A program made the translations under genes and the position numbers. DNA of 9,282 bases from Actinomycetota bacterium. GTDB lineage: Bacteria > Actinomycetota > Actinomycetes > Streptosporangiales > Streptosporangiaceae. The DNA lies in NCBI GenBank assembly GCA_003140115.1, contig PLIQ01000195.1, positions 9,456-18,737 on the forward strand, given 5' to 3'. Below the pieces are notes generated by a model. The model had not been told where the DNA came from. It did not search any database and saw only the letters and a program-made list of their open reading frames with translations. Of this stretch, positions 1 to 6,291 are shown one piece after another; position 1 is the first letter of the stretch; every line of letters starts with the position of its first letter.

Positions 1-491
1 ACCCGGGCGTTGAAGCGCGTGCTCCAGAACCGGTAGGCCTCGTGCACGTCGGGCGCGTCCAGGCACAGGTGGCCGAACTCGGTGATCCCGGCGGAGCGGC
101 TGAACGCCACCGGCCGGGTGATGCGCTCCTGCTGACTGACCAGCTCGATCCGGTTGCCGAACGGGTCGTCGAAGGCAATGAACTCGCGGACGCGCCGGGA
201 CCGCGCCTGCGCGGCCGAGCCGCGGCGCACGGTCAGTCCGGAGCGCTCGAGTTCGGTTTCCGCGGCGTCGAGCGCGTCCGAATCGGCCACGGCGAAGCCG
301 GAGGCGATCACCCCGGACGGGCCCTCGACGAGCGCCAGGCAATGGTGGCGGTGGTCAGCACGCAGGTGCGCGACGCCGTCCTCGGTCGGCGCGGCCAGCT
401 CCAGGCCGACGATCTGGGTCGCGAAGCGGGTGGCGGCGTCGAGGTCCGCCACCCCGGACCGCACGTAGGCGATGTCGGCGAGAGTGATCAT
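1..491 (-). CDS. VOC-family protein, extradiol-dioxygenase-like, 3'-truncated by window edge
   Basis: The reading frame runs from an ATG at 491 leftwards off the window, giving 163 residues without a stop. It shows the two-module layout of type I extradiol dioxygenases. The N-terminal VOC module (about residues 4-120) begins ITLADIAYVRSGVADL and contains DDPFGNRIEL near 108-117, the usual closing strand of a VOC module. A second module opens with GITEFGHLCLDAPDV, where His141 sits at the position of the first iron ligand of the family. The other two ligands would lie beyond the window, so activity cannot be judged. Its ATG overlaps the stop of the SnoaL-like gene by 4 bases (488-491) and I see no Shine-Dalgarno sequence, so translation is probably coupled. 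It is the third gene of a leftward operon that starts with a complete extradiol dioxygenase. It could equally be another VOC enzyme such as a glyoxalase-like protein; the family call is firm, the reaction is not. Confidence 0.85.
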   Translation of the reverse strand, partial: MITLADIAYVRSGVADLDAATRFATQIVGLELAAPTEDGVAHLRADHRHHCLALVEGPSGVIASGFAVADSDALDAAETELERSGLTVRRGSAAQARSRRVREFIAFDDPFGNRIELVSQQERITRPVAFSRSAGITEFGHLCLDAPDVHEAYRFWSTRFNAR

Positions 492-844
492 GGGGCGTAG
501 ACGGGGGCGACGTCGATGTAGATCTGCCAGTCGCTGACCAGGTCGCCCTGGAAGATGAGGATGTCGGCGTTCGGTGTGATGACGGTCTTGCCGTCCTTGC
601 GCCGGTACTCCACGTCGATCTGCACGATGGTGGTGTCGCCGAAGTCCCAGGAGTTAAGGATGTGGTGGGTGAGGCCGTCGATGGTGGAGAAGAAGCCCGC
701 CACGGCCTCCTTGACCGCGTCCCGGCCGATGACTGGGTCGGCGTTCGCGAACCGGAACTTCCCGTCCGGGGTCAGATGGGCGACGAATTTGTCCGGGTCG
801 AAGGCGTCGATGTCGGCGAACAGGGGGGCGACGTCGCGGCTCAT
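488..844 (-). CDS. SnoaL-like / NTF2-fold small protein (118 aa)
   Basis: This 118-residue protein has the length and pattern of the nuclear transport factor 2-like fold used by SnoaL-type polyketide cyclases, limonene-epoxide-hydrolase relatives and many uncharacterised actinobacterial proteins. Visible signs are the N-terminal helix with DIDAFDPDKFVAHLTPDG (about 11-28), the motif RFANADPVIGRDAVKEAVAGFF (about 31-52), and the C-terminal strands IVQIDVEYRRKDGKTV and DWQIYIDVAPVY. The start is well supported: AAGGAG at 851-856 lies 6 bases upstream, and the ATG overlaps the stop of the upstream dioxygenase by 4 bases. No signal peptide is present, so it should be cytoplasmic. The fold alone does not fix a reaction. 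By context it may act on a product or substrate of the neighbouring ring-cleavage enzymes (isomerisation, hydration or binding), but this is inference from operon position only. Confidence 0.85.
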   Translation of the reverse strand: MSRDVAPLFADIDAFDPDKFVAHLTPDGKFRFANADPVIGRDAVKEAVAGFFSTIDGLTHHILNSWDFGDTTIVQIDVEYRRKDGKTVITPNADILIFQGDLVSDWQIYIDVAPVYAP

Positions 845-1749
845 GGTGCACTCCTTGGCTCTTGGTTATTCAGGAAGGTCTCGGGTGGCGGCGTGCCCCA
901 CAGGTGCGGCGGGACTTCCCAGTCGTTGGCCACCCAGCAGTCGTCGATCTGGTCGATGTCGGAGAACCACTCGATCCACGAGCCCCACGGATCGGGGTTG
1001 TAGTGGAAGAAGTTCGACCCGATGGTGTGCCGGCCCAGTCCCCAGCCCGCAGCGCGGCCCCGGACGCGCATCCGGTCCGCGCCGATCGCGATGGCGTCGA
1101 TAGACGGCACCTCGAAGCTGGCGTGGTGGAAGCCCCGATGGGTGCTGGCGATGAAGCCGAAGACGTGGTGGTCGCCGGGTCCGGCGTTGAGGAACGTGAC
1201 CCGGTCGTGATGGATGGTGTCGCTGAGGCGCAGTCCCAGGACCTCGGTGTAGAAGTCGGTCATCGGGCCGGGCTGGGCGGTGAACAGCAGGGAGTGACCC
1301 AGCCGGCGGGGCAGCACGTCCTTGGTGGCTTCGGTCCACTGGGCGACGTTGAGCCGTTGCTGGGTGGCGCCCATGTTGACCAGGACCTCGGCGACCGGCC
1401 GGGACGGGGCCGGGGACTGGTCCAGCAGTTGCACGGCGGTGCCGTCGGGGTCGCGGATCCACAGGCCGTCTTCGGTGGCGCCGGCCGGCGGCTCGATGAC
1501 CGGCGTGCCGGCCCGGTCCAGCGCTTCGCGGACGGCGTCCGTGCTGCCGGGGCGCAGCGTGAACGTGACGTGGTGCAGCCGCTTGGCCGGAGCCTGGACC
1601 AGACGTACCTGCTCCTGGTCGCGACCGGGGCACCGGGCGACCAGTGAGCCGTCCTTCTCGCTGGTCTCCAGGCCGAAGTCCTGCAGGAAGCCCTCGGCCA
1701 CGGCCAGGTCCGGCACTTCCAGTGCGTAGTGATGCAGCCCTGAAATCAC
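841..1749 (-). CDS. Type I extradiol (catechol meta-cleaving) dioxygenase, VOC superfamily
   Basis: This protein of 302 residues (from the GTG at 1749) has two tandem VOC modules, as in 2,3-dihydroxybiphenyl 1,2-dioxygenase, a family of about 300 residues. The C-terminal module keeps the whole metal site: His152 (in RLGHSLLF), His209 (in GFHHASFEV) and Glu260 (in SWIEWFSD), the 2-His-1-carboxylate iron set. The second-shell catalytic positions are also there: His195 (in DHHVFGF), His241 (in GLGRHTIG) and Tyr250 (in FFHYNPDPWG). From memory, several of these match BphC residue numbers almost exactly. The expected reaction is O2-dependent cleavage of a catechol-type ring next to the hydroxyls, in the cytoplasm. 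The GTG at 1749 is chosen over an ATG at 1800 because AGGAGAAGGG lies just upstream and the longer form would run through the putative operator. It is the first gene of the leftward operon and overlaps the next by 4 bases. The ring substrate cannot be read from sequence. Confidence 0.9.
   Translation of the reverse strand: MISGLHHYALEVPDLAVAEGFLQDFGLETSEKDGSLVARCPGRDQEQVRLVQAPAKRLHHVTFTLRPGSTDAVREALDRAGTPVIEPPAGATEDGLWIRDPDGTAVQLLDQSPAPSRPVAEVLVNMGATQQRLNVAQWTEATKDVLPRRLGHSLLFTAQPGPMTDFYTEVLGLRLSDTIHHDRVTFLNAGPGDHHVFGFIASTHRGFHHASFEVPSIDAIAIGADRMRVRGRAAGWGLGRHTIGSNFFHYNPDPWGSWIEWFSDIDQIDDCWVANDWEVPPHLWGTPPPETFLNNQEPRSAP
851..856 (-). promoter_or_regulatory. Ribosome binding site of the SnoaL-like gene
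   Basis: AAGGAG on the minus strand, 6 bases upstream of the ATG at 844 and inside the 3' end of the dioxygenase gene. It supports that start independently of the 4-base overlap. Confidence 0.75.
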
Positions 1750-1756
1750 GGCTCTG

Positions 1757-1766
1757 CCCTTCTCCT
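1757..1766 (-). promoter_or_regulatory. Ribosome binding site deciding the dioxygenase start
   Basis: AGGAGAAGGG on the minus strand ends 7 bases before the GTG at 1749. The alternative in-frame ATG at 1800 has no comparable purine run upstream. The site therefore favours the 302-residue product that begins ISGLHHYALEVPDL, a normal VOC N-terminus. Confidence 0.75.
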
Positions 1767-1774
1767 GTTCACAA

Positions 1775-1809
1775 AAACTGCATACAGTTTGAGACAGCAC
1801 ACAGTTTAG
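1775..1809. promoter_or_regulatory. Candidate operator: AAACTG-CATA-CAGTTT inverted repeat plus a third half-site
   Basis: Positions 1775-1790 read AAACTGCATACAGTTT, two 6-base arms that are exact reverse complements around a 4-base spacer. A further CAGTTT lies at 1802-1807. The block at 1778-1792 and that at 1795-1809 match at 11 of 15 positions with a 17-base offset. The AT-rich composition contrasts with the GC-rich surroundings. TAAACT (1802-1807, minus strand) and TACAGT (1783-1788, plus strand) could be -10 elements for the two divergent genes, which would put the repeat over both promoters. No regulator gene lies in the window. The size suits a dimeric repressor of the GntR or TetR type, but the family is a guess, and no good -35 elements were found. 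Confidence 0.5.
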
Positions 1810-1846
1810 CCACGGGTTTGGCCGTCTGGGAAGAGGAGAGCTGAGA

Positions 1847-1885
1847 GTGATCGAGGCATCGGTGGGGCGGACTCACGATGACTGA
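1847..1885 (+). other. Possible 12-codon leader ORF overlapping the aldolase-like start
   Basis: A GTG at 1847 opens a 12-codon frame, MIEASVGRTHDD, ending with TGA at 1883-1885, which is inside the next gene if that begins at 1878. It is preceded by the purine-rich GGGAAGAGGAGAG at 1828-1840, the strongest ribosome-binding-like sequence upstream of 1878, at good spacing. It may be a translated leader that couples to the downstream gene, or the purine run may serve no start at all. It is too short to test by composition. Confidence 0.25.
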
Positions 1886-2642
1886 GGCGGACGCAGGAGG
1901 GCTTGAGTTGAGTAGGGGCCTGGAGGTCAAAGACGGGCTCGGCCGCTTCAGGGGTGGTGACGCGTCGAGGCGGCGCAGTGAGGTCGCCGAGGCGGCGAAC
2001 GTGCTGGCCCGGCTGGGGCTGGTGACCGCGTACGGGCACGTGTCGGCCCGGGCCGGCCAGGCCATGCTGATCACCAGAGCCGGAGACCTGGCCGACGTCA
2101 CGGCGTCGGCGGTGCTGGAGGTGCCGCTGACCGCCGCTCCCCCGCTGCCGGCCGGCGTCCCGGCCGAGGCGTGGGCGCACCTGGCGCTGTACCGCGCGCG
2201 GCCGGACGCGGCCGCCATCGCCCGGGCTCAGCCGGTCAGCGGGTTCGGTGTGGCGGCCACCACCACGTCGCTGGTACCGCTGCACGGCCAGGCGGCCTGG
2301 CTCGGCGAATCGATCCCGGTACACGACAGCGCCCACCTGCTCCGCTCGCCAGAACTGGCCGAACGCGCGGCGCGCACGCTGCCCACAGGTGAGGCACTGC
2401 TGCTGCGCGGGAACGGCGCGATCACCTTGGGCGCCACTCCGGGGCTCGCGGTGGCCCGGATGTGGGTACTGGCCGCCGCCTGCGAGATCTACCTGGCCGC
2501 CCGCGGGGTCAGGGAGATCATGGGCACGGGCTTCGGCACGCCGTACTCGCTCACCCCGCTGTCCGCGGACGAGATCGCCTCATGGCGTGCCGTCGGCGAC
2601 GAACTGCTCCCCCGGCTTTGGCAGCACCTGCGCCGCCGGTGA
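1878..2642 (+). CDS. Class II aldolase/adducin-fold protein lacking the usual zinc ligands
   Basis: This protein has 254 residues from the ATG at 1878. The fold is recognisable from RLGLVTAYGHVSARAG (46-60), ITRAGDLADV (65-74), PAEAWAHLALYRARPD (95-110), RGNGAITLG (177-185) and the following helix. Glu97 matches the catalytic Glu of fuculose-phosphate aldolase and His101 is kept. The HxH zinc pair that normally follows the RPD segment reads IARAQP (114-119), and the third ligand, the His of NHG, is Asn179 in GNG. A standard zinc aldolase is therefore doubtful. Some family members decarboxylate ring-cleavage or dihydroxy-carboxylate intermediates, and the divergent dioxygenase makes such a role plausible but unproven. 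The start is uncertain: TTG at 1908 has a perfect AGGAGG at 1895-1900 with 7-base spacing and would give 244 residues, while the ATG at 1878 has only a weak site. Its 3' end overlaps the convergent membrane-protein gene by 63 bases. Confidence 0.85.
   Translation: MTEADAGGLELSRGLEVKDGLGRFRGGDASRRRSEVAEAANVLARLGLVTAYGHVSARAGQAMLITRAGDLADVTASAVLEVPLTAAPPLPAGVPAEAWAHLALYRARPDAAAIARAQPVSGFGVAATTTSLVPLHGQAAWLGESIPVHDSAHLLRSPELAERAARTLPTGEALLLRGNGAITLGATPGLAVARMWVLAAACEIYLAARGVREIMGTGFGTPYSLTPLSADEIASWRAVGDELLPRLWQHLRRR
1895..1900 (+). promoter_or_regulatory. AGGAGG ribosome-binding-like site favouring an alternative TTG start at 1908
   Basis: A perfect AGGAGG lies 7 bases before an in-frame TTG at 1908. 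It lies inside the coding frame if the ATG at 1878 is used. It argues that the aldolase-like gene may really begin at 1908, removing 10 N-terminal residues of low-complexity character. Confidence 0.45.
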
Positions 2643-3893
2643 CCGGCCGGGCCGGGCGGCGGCGAGGGTCAGTGCCAGCACCAGCACCATGGGGGTCCAC
2701 CAGACCCACGGATTCCGCCACGAGCTCTGGGAAAGGAACGTGAGCACGGTGGCCGTGACGGCGGCGGGGATCAGGCGGAGCCAGTCCCGCGACGCGGCCA
2801 CGAGCGCTACCGCCAGCGGCGGCCACACGTAGTACGACACCATCACGGGCTCGAACACCGTGCGCAGGGCTAGGGTCACCGCGATCCACCACAGCAGCGC
2901 GGCCAGGTCGTCCGGGCGCCACGCGCGGGCCAGCCGCGCCACCCGCCACCGGCGCCAGGTGAGGGCGGCGCACCCGCAGGCGACCAGGACGGCCAGCGCC
3001 CGGGCGGGTCCGGCGGCCACCGATCCGTCGCTCATGTGCGGGGCCAGGAAGGTCAGGTAGATCCACGGCGTGGGGTGGTCGACGCTCGGCGCGTTGGGCT
3101 GGTTGGTGACCGCCTGGATGGTGGCCGTCCAGTTCGCCGCGGCGGCGGCGGCCAGTAGCGCGGCCGGGATGGTGGCGGCCCGGGCTACGAAGCCGGGCAG
3201 CCGCCGCGGTTCGACCGCGGCGATGGCTAGCAGCGGGAAGGCGAGCAGCACGAGCGGCTGGACCGACACCGCGGCCCCGGCCAGCCAGGCGGCTCGGTTG
3301 GGTCGCTCGTTGGCCAGCGCCAGGACCGCGTAGAGCAGGAGCCCGGTCGCCACCGCGTCTTCCGGGTGGCCCCAGCGGATGGACACGTTCCACAGCGCGG
3401 TCGCGCTTGCGGCGGCGAGCAGGAACCGCTTGAGCAGGTTCGCGCCCAGCCGCTGGGCGAGCGCGTCGGCGGCGAACAGCGCCACGGCCGACAAGATGGT
3501 CTCCAGCGGCCCGGCGACCAGCCACCCGACGGGATGAGCGCCCTGGCGCCCGGCCGCGATCGGGATCTTGGCCGCGTCCATGATCGCCGCGACCGGGACC
3601 AAGATCACGGCGGCGCCCGGGAAGCTGACCAGGTTGGTGGGCGCGGTGTACAGGCCGGCCAGGTCCCCGTGCAGGAGCCGCTGGGCCGCGACCAGGGTGG
3701 CCCACAGGTCATCGGGAACCGCCCAGGCCTTCTCGCCGTAGTAGACCGGTCCCCAGATCGTGCCCGCCATCCCCACCAAGATCAGGCCCAGGGTGGCGAT
3801 CAGCGGCAAGGCCCGCCGGACCGGCCAGGGCTCGGACGGGTCGGCTGAGGAGTACGAACCGGCCGTCGCGGGGGTCATCGAGATCCCGCTCAC
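2580..3893 (-). CDS. Polytopic membrane protein, GT-C glycosyltransferase-like
   Basis: This protein of 437 residues has about 11-12 predicted membrane helices, among them roughly 28-49, 91-107, 122-145, 180-195, 201-225, 237-255, 295-313, 328-346, 372-390 and 396-413. The first extracytoplasmic loop holds an acidic pair, Asp61-Asp62 in VPDDLWATL, then GLYTAPTNLVSFPG. This arrangement recalls GT-C/DUF2029-type mannosyltransferases, where a loop-1 Asp is catalytic and a proline-rich segment follows. RWGHPEDA (173-180) is a motif I associate with a widespread uncharacterised actinobacterial membrane family. A polyprenyl-phosphate-sugar transferase role is inferred, not shown. The GTG start at 3893 overlaps the stop of the upstream permease by 4 bases; an ATG at 3878 preceded by GAGCGGGA is the alternative. 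It is the last gene of the ABC operon, so it probably acts with the transporter. Its 3' end overlaps the convergent aldolase-like gene. Confidence 0.8.
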   Translation of the reverse strand: MSGISMTPATAGSYSSADPSEPWPVRRALPLIATLGLILVGMAGTIWGPVYYGEKAWAVPDDLWATLVAAQRLLHGDLAGLYTAPTNLVSFPGAAVILVPVAAIMDAAKIPIAAGRQGAHPVGWLVAGPLETILSAVALFAADALAQRLGANLLKRFLLAAASATALWNVSIRWGHPEDAVATGLLLYAVLALANERPNRAAWLAGAAVSVQPLVLLAFPLLAIAAVEPRRLPGFVARAATIPAALLAAAAAANWTATIQAVTNQPNAPSVDHPTPWIYLTFLAPHMSDGSVAAGPARALAVLVACGCAALTWRRWRVARLARAWRPDDLAALLWWIAVTLALRTVFEPVMVSYYVWPPLAVALVAASRDWLRLIPAAVTATVLTFLSQSSWRNPWVWWTPMVLVLALTLAAARPGRSPAAQVLPKPGEQFVADGTP

Positions 3894-4693
3894 GCGTCAC
3901 GCAGCCGGAGCACCAGCCCGCCGGCCAGCAGCGCGGCCGCGGCCCAGGCGCCCAGCACGCCCAGGCCCGCCCACGGGCTGATAGGCAGGCTGGTCAAACC
4001 GGTGGTGGCCTGGATGGCGAGCCCGGCGGTCATCGGCCCGATCTGCTCCAGGTGTCGGTGCCAGTGTGCATTACCCACGACGTTAGCGACGATGGGGAAA
4101 AGGTACAGCAGGCCGAGGACGATCCCGATGGCTACCGCGGAATCCCGGACGGCGGTGGCGACGCCGAGGCTGAGCAGGGCGATCAGGGCCAGGTAGAGGA
4201 CCGATCCGGCGGCGGCGCGCAGCACCGGGCTGTGGCCGAGGGACAGCAGCTCATAGCCGTGGACCGGAGTGAACCCGTGGCCGGACAGGATGAGCCGCCC
4301 GGCCAGGACGGACGCGAGCACCGCGATGGTGCCCGCGGCCAGCGCCAGGCCGGAAAGGACGGCGGCCTTGGCCGCCAGGACGACGGTGCGCCGCGGCATG
4401 GCGGACAGCGTGATGCGGATCATGCCGGTGCTGTACTCGTTGCTGATCGCCAGCACGGCCACCATGGCGACGACCGCTTGGCCGAGGTCGATCCCGGTGA
4501 GGCTGACCTTGGCCGGGTCCACCTGGCAGACGAGGCCGGCCGGGCAATTGGTATCCGCGGCAGCCGCGGTGCCGACGGCCACGGTCAGCGCGATCGCGGC
4601 CAGCAGCAGCCAGCCGGTGCTGGCTATGGTGCGGGTCTTGGTCCACTCCGCGTGCAGCGCCGGCGCAGTGCTGGCCGGAACGGGCAGCCTCAT
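3890..4693 (-). CDS. ABC-2 type transporter permease, small partner
   Basis: This 267-residue protein has about six membrane helices: 27-46, 70-84, 110-133, 160-180, 185-205 and 242-262. The amphipathic N-terminus LHAEWTKTRTIASTGW and the cytoplasmic segment EYSTGMIRITLSAMPRRTVVLAAKA (86-110) are hallmarks of actinobacterial ABC-2 permeases. The upstream permease has the same two segments, plus the same C-terminal SPWAG-like helix ending in RDA. The two are therefore paralogs and likely form a heterodimer with the ATPase. Cys50 and Cys56 lie in the first outer loop and could pair. The ATG at 4693 overlaps the previous stop by 4 bases (ATGA) and GGAGGG at 4698-4703 precedes it closely. The frame stays open upstream across the larger permease gene, but there it is out of register and meaningless. 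The exported substrate is unknown. Confidence 0.9.
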   Translation of the reverse strand: MRLPVPASTAPALHAEWTKTRTIASTGWLLLAAIALTVAVGTAAAADTNCPAGLVCQVDPAKVSLTGIDLGQAVVAMVAVLAISNEYSTGMIRITLSAMPRRTVVLAAKAAVLSGLALAAGTIAVLASVLAGRLILSGHGFTPVHGYELLSLGHSPVLRAAAGSVLYLALIALLSLGVATAVRDSAVAIGIVLGLLYLFPIVANVVGNAHWHRHLEQIGPMTAGLAIQATTGLTSLPISPWAGLGVLGAWAAAALLAGGLVLRLRDA

Positions 4694-6291
4694 GCATCCC
4701 TCCGGCGCAACAGGACCAGGGCCACGGCCACGGCGACGGCGGCCCAGCCGCACAGCACGGCGAAGCCGGCCCAGGGCGCCAGCGGGAAGTAGCCACCGCC
4801 CGAGCCCCCCGGCGAGTACAGGGCGGTGACCTGCGGGTACTGCGGCACGGCCTGCTGGACGGCGAAGGCGGCGGCCGGGGTAATCCGCAGCACCCAGTCG
4901 GCGGCGCCGGCCGGCAGGACGGAGACGACGCCCAGCAGGTACGGCAGCACGATCAGCACGATGACGACGGTGACCGCGGCGGCGCTGCGGCGCAGCATGG
5001 TCCCGACGGCGAGGGCGAGGACGGCGACCACGGCGATCAGCGCCGCGGTGCCGGCCACCATGCGCAGCTCGGTCAGCCCCGACACCGGGAACACGTACAC
5101 CCGGCCGCGGGCCAGCTGGGTACCGAAGATTACCGCGGCGGCCGCGGCGACCAGTCCGGCCACGAAGGCGACCGAGCCGATCACGATGGCCTTGGCCGCC
5201 AGCACCCGGCCCCGCCGCGGGCTCGCGGTCAGCGTGGTGCGGATCAGGCCCCGCCGGTACTCGGCGGTGATGAACATTGCCGCGACCACGATCAGTGCGA
5301 TCAGCCCCGCGAACGTGCCGACGAGGAAAGTCGTGGCGGTCAGGTCCTCGCCGCCGGCCTGCCCGGGCACGACCGGGGCGATGTCGCCGGACCCGGTCAC
5401 GGCGAACCGGCCGCCGGCCTGGTGGTATCCGCCGATCCCCGATCCGTAGTCGGCTCCGATATAGTCCCCGGTCCAGCGTCCGGCCGGCCAGATACCTGAC
5501 TGGCTGACGTGATCGAAGACGGCGGTGTCCTGGCTCGGGGCGATGATCCCGCTTTCCCCGCCGCCCAAGCCCTGGGAGATGTCCTGGTACGCCGGGGAGG
5601 CGGCGAACAGCCCGGCTTGGGTGGTCGGCGGCAGCCCAGCCAGCGCCACGCTGCCGACCTGGGTCCATTGCGTGCCGTCGGCCGAGTCGTAGCCGGTGAT
5701 CGTGTCGCCGGAGCGGGTCAGCCGCAGCCAGCGCGGGTCTGCTGCCGTCACGGCGCCGGGCTGGGCCGCCGTGTCGCCGGTGAAGTCGTCCTGCATCCGC
5801 ACGCCGTGGTCCGCGGTGACCATCATCGCCGCGTACGCCGAGCCCGGCTGGGTGCTCGCCTTGATGATGATCCCGGCCTTGGCCCACGGCACGAGGCCGG
5901 GTTGCGTGCCGGTCCCGGCGCCGTTCCCCGAGGGGATCAGGCCGGTCAGCGAGGTGACCCGGACGGTGATGCTGCCGTTGCCGACCAGCGGCTGGCGCAC
6001 GAAGTAGAAGCTGTCGCTGACCGCCTCGCCCCCCGGCCCCACCGGAGGCGCGGACGCGGCGCAGCCCTGGCCGGACCGGGCCGGGCCGCCGGACGTGCTC
6101 TGGCACGAGCTGCTGCTGCCCACGGCGCCGAACAGCCCGAGCCCGAGCATCACCAGGACCGCCACGAGCAGGCCGATGACCCAGCCGCGGACGGTCCTGA
6201 ACTTGGTCCACTCGGCGCGCAGGAGCTGCGCGAAGCCGTCTCGCCCGGTCTGCTGGCCCGGCCGGTACGGGGTAACGGTGCCGGCGGTCAT
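4690..6291 (-). CDS. ABC-2 type transporter permease with large extracytoplasmic concanavalin-like insert
   Basis: At 533 residues this is about twice the usual ABC-2 permease length. It begins with LLRAEWTKFRTVRGW and membrane helix 1 (about 35-57). An outer region of about 260 residues follows (58-315), then helix 2 (320-341), the family segment EYRRGLIRTTLTASPRRGRV (344-363) and further helices near 366-389, 410-431, 437-458 and 508-527. Within the insert, residues 91-265 read like the DUF1349/concanavalin-like jelly-roll module of secreted proteins: DSFYFVRQPL, PWAKAGIIIK, AYAAMMVTADHGVRMQ, PRWLRLTRSGDTITGYDSADGTQWTQVGS and a final AVFDHVS. Cys63 and Cys77 sit in the linker after helix 1. 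The insert should bind something outside the membrane, perhaps a glycan or envelope polymer; that is inference. The ATG at 6291 has GAGGAGG at 6299-6305 and overlaps the ATPase stop by 4 bases. Confidence 0.9.
   Translation of the reverse strand: MTAGTVTPYRPGQQTGRDGFAQLLRAEWTKFRTVRGWVIGLLVAVLVMLGLGLFGAVGSSSSCQSTSGGPARSGQGCAASAPPVGPGGEAVSDSFYFVRQPLVGNGSITVRVTSLTGLIPSGNGAGTGTQPGLVPWAKAGIIIKASTQPGSAYAAMMVTADHGVRMQDDFTGDTAAQPGAVTAADPRWLRLTRSGDTITGYDSADGTQWTQVGSVALAGLPPTTQAGLFAASPAYQDISQGLGGGESGIIAPSQDTAVFDHVSQSGIWPAGRWTGDYIGADYGSGIGGYHQAGGRFAVTGSGDIAPVVPGQAGGEDLTATTFLVGTFAGLIALIVVAAMFITAEYRRGLIRTTLTASPRRGRVLAAKAIVIGSVAFVAGLVAAAAAVIFGTQLARGRVYVFPVSGLTELRMVAGTAALIAVVAVLALAVGTMLRRSAAAVTVVIVLIVLPYLLGVVSVLPAGAADWVLRITPAAAFAVQQAVPQYPQVTALYSPGGSGGGYFPLAPWAGFAVLCGWAAVAVAVALVLLRRRDA

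Noticed and set aside
862..1647. Long plus-strand open frame opposite the dioxygenase gene
   Set aside because: Low-complexity composition typical of the antisense of GC-rich coding DNA; the minus strand encodes an intact active-site set.
1775..1790. LexA/SOS box
   Set aside because: CTG and CAG are separated by 4 bases rather than the 10 of the E. coli box, and the sequence does not match the actinobacterial GAAC-N4-GTTC type either.
1798..1800. ATG at 1800 as the dioxygenase start
   Set aside because: It would add a cysteine-containing N-terminus not expected for the family, lacks a ribosome binding site, and would put the inverted repeat inside the gene; GTG 1749 has AGGAGAAGGG at proper distance.
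2631..2661. GC-rich hairpin CGCCGCC/GGCGGCG at the convergent gene ends as a terminator
   Set aside because: A 7-base stem with a 17-base loop and no T-run, lying inside coding sequence; such pairing is frequent by chance in this composition.
3890..6211. A very long minus-strand open frame (773 codons) that would fuse the small permease to upstream sequence
   Set aside because: Only the part downstream of the ATG at 4693 looks like a protein. The upstream part is an Arg/Gly/Pro-rich off-frame reading of the larger permease gene, which is itself a clear ABC-2 protein in another frame.
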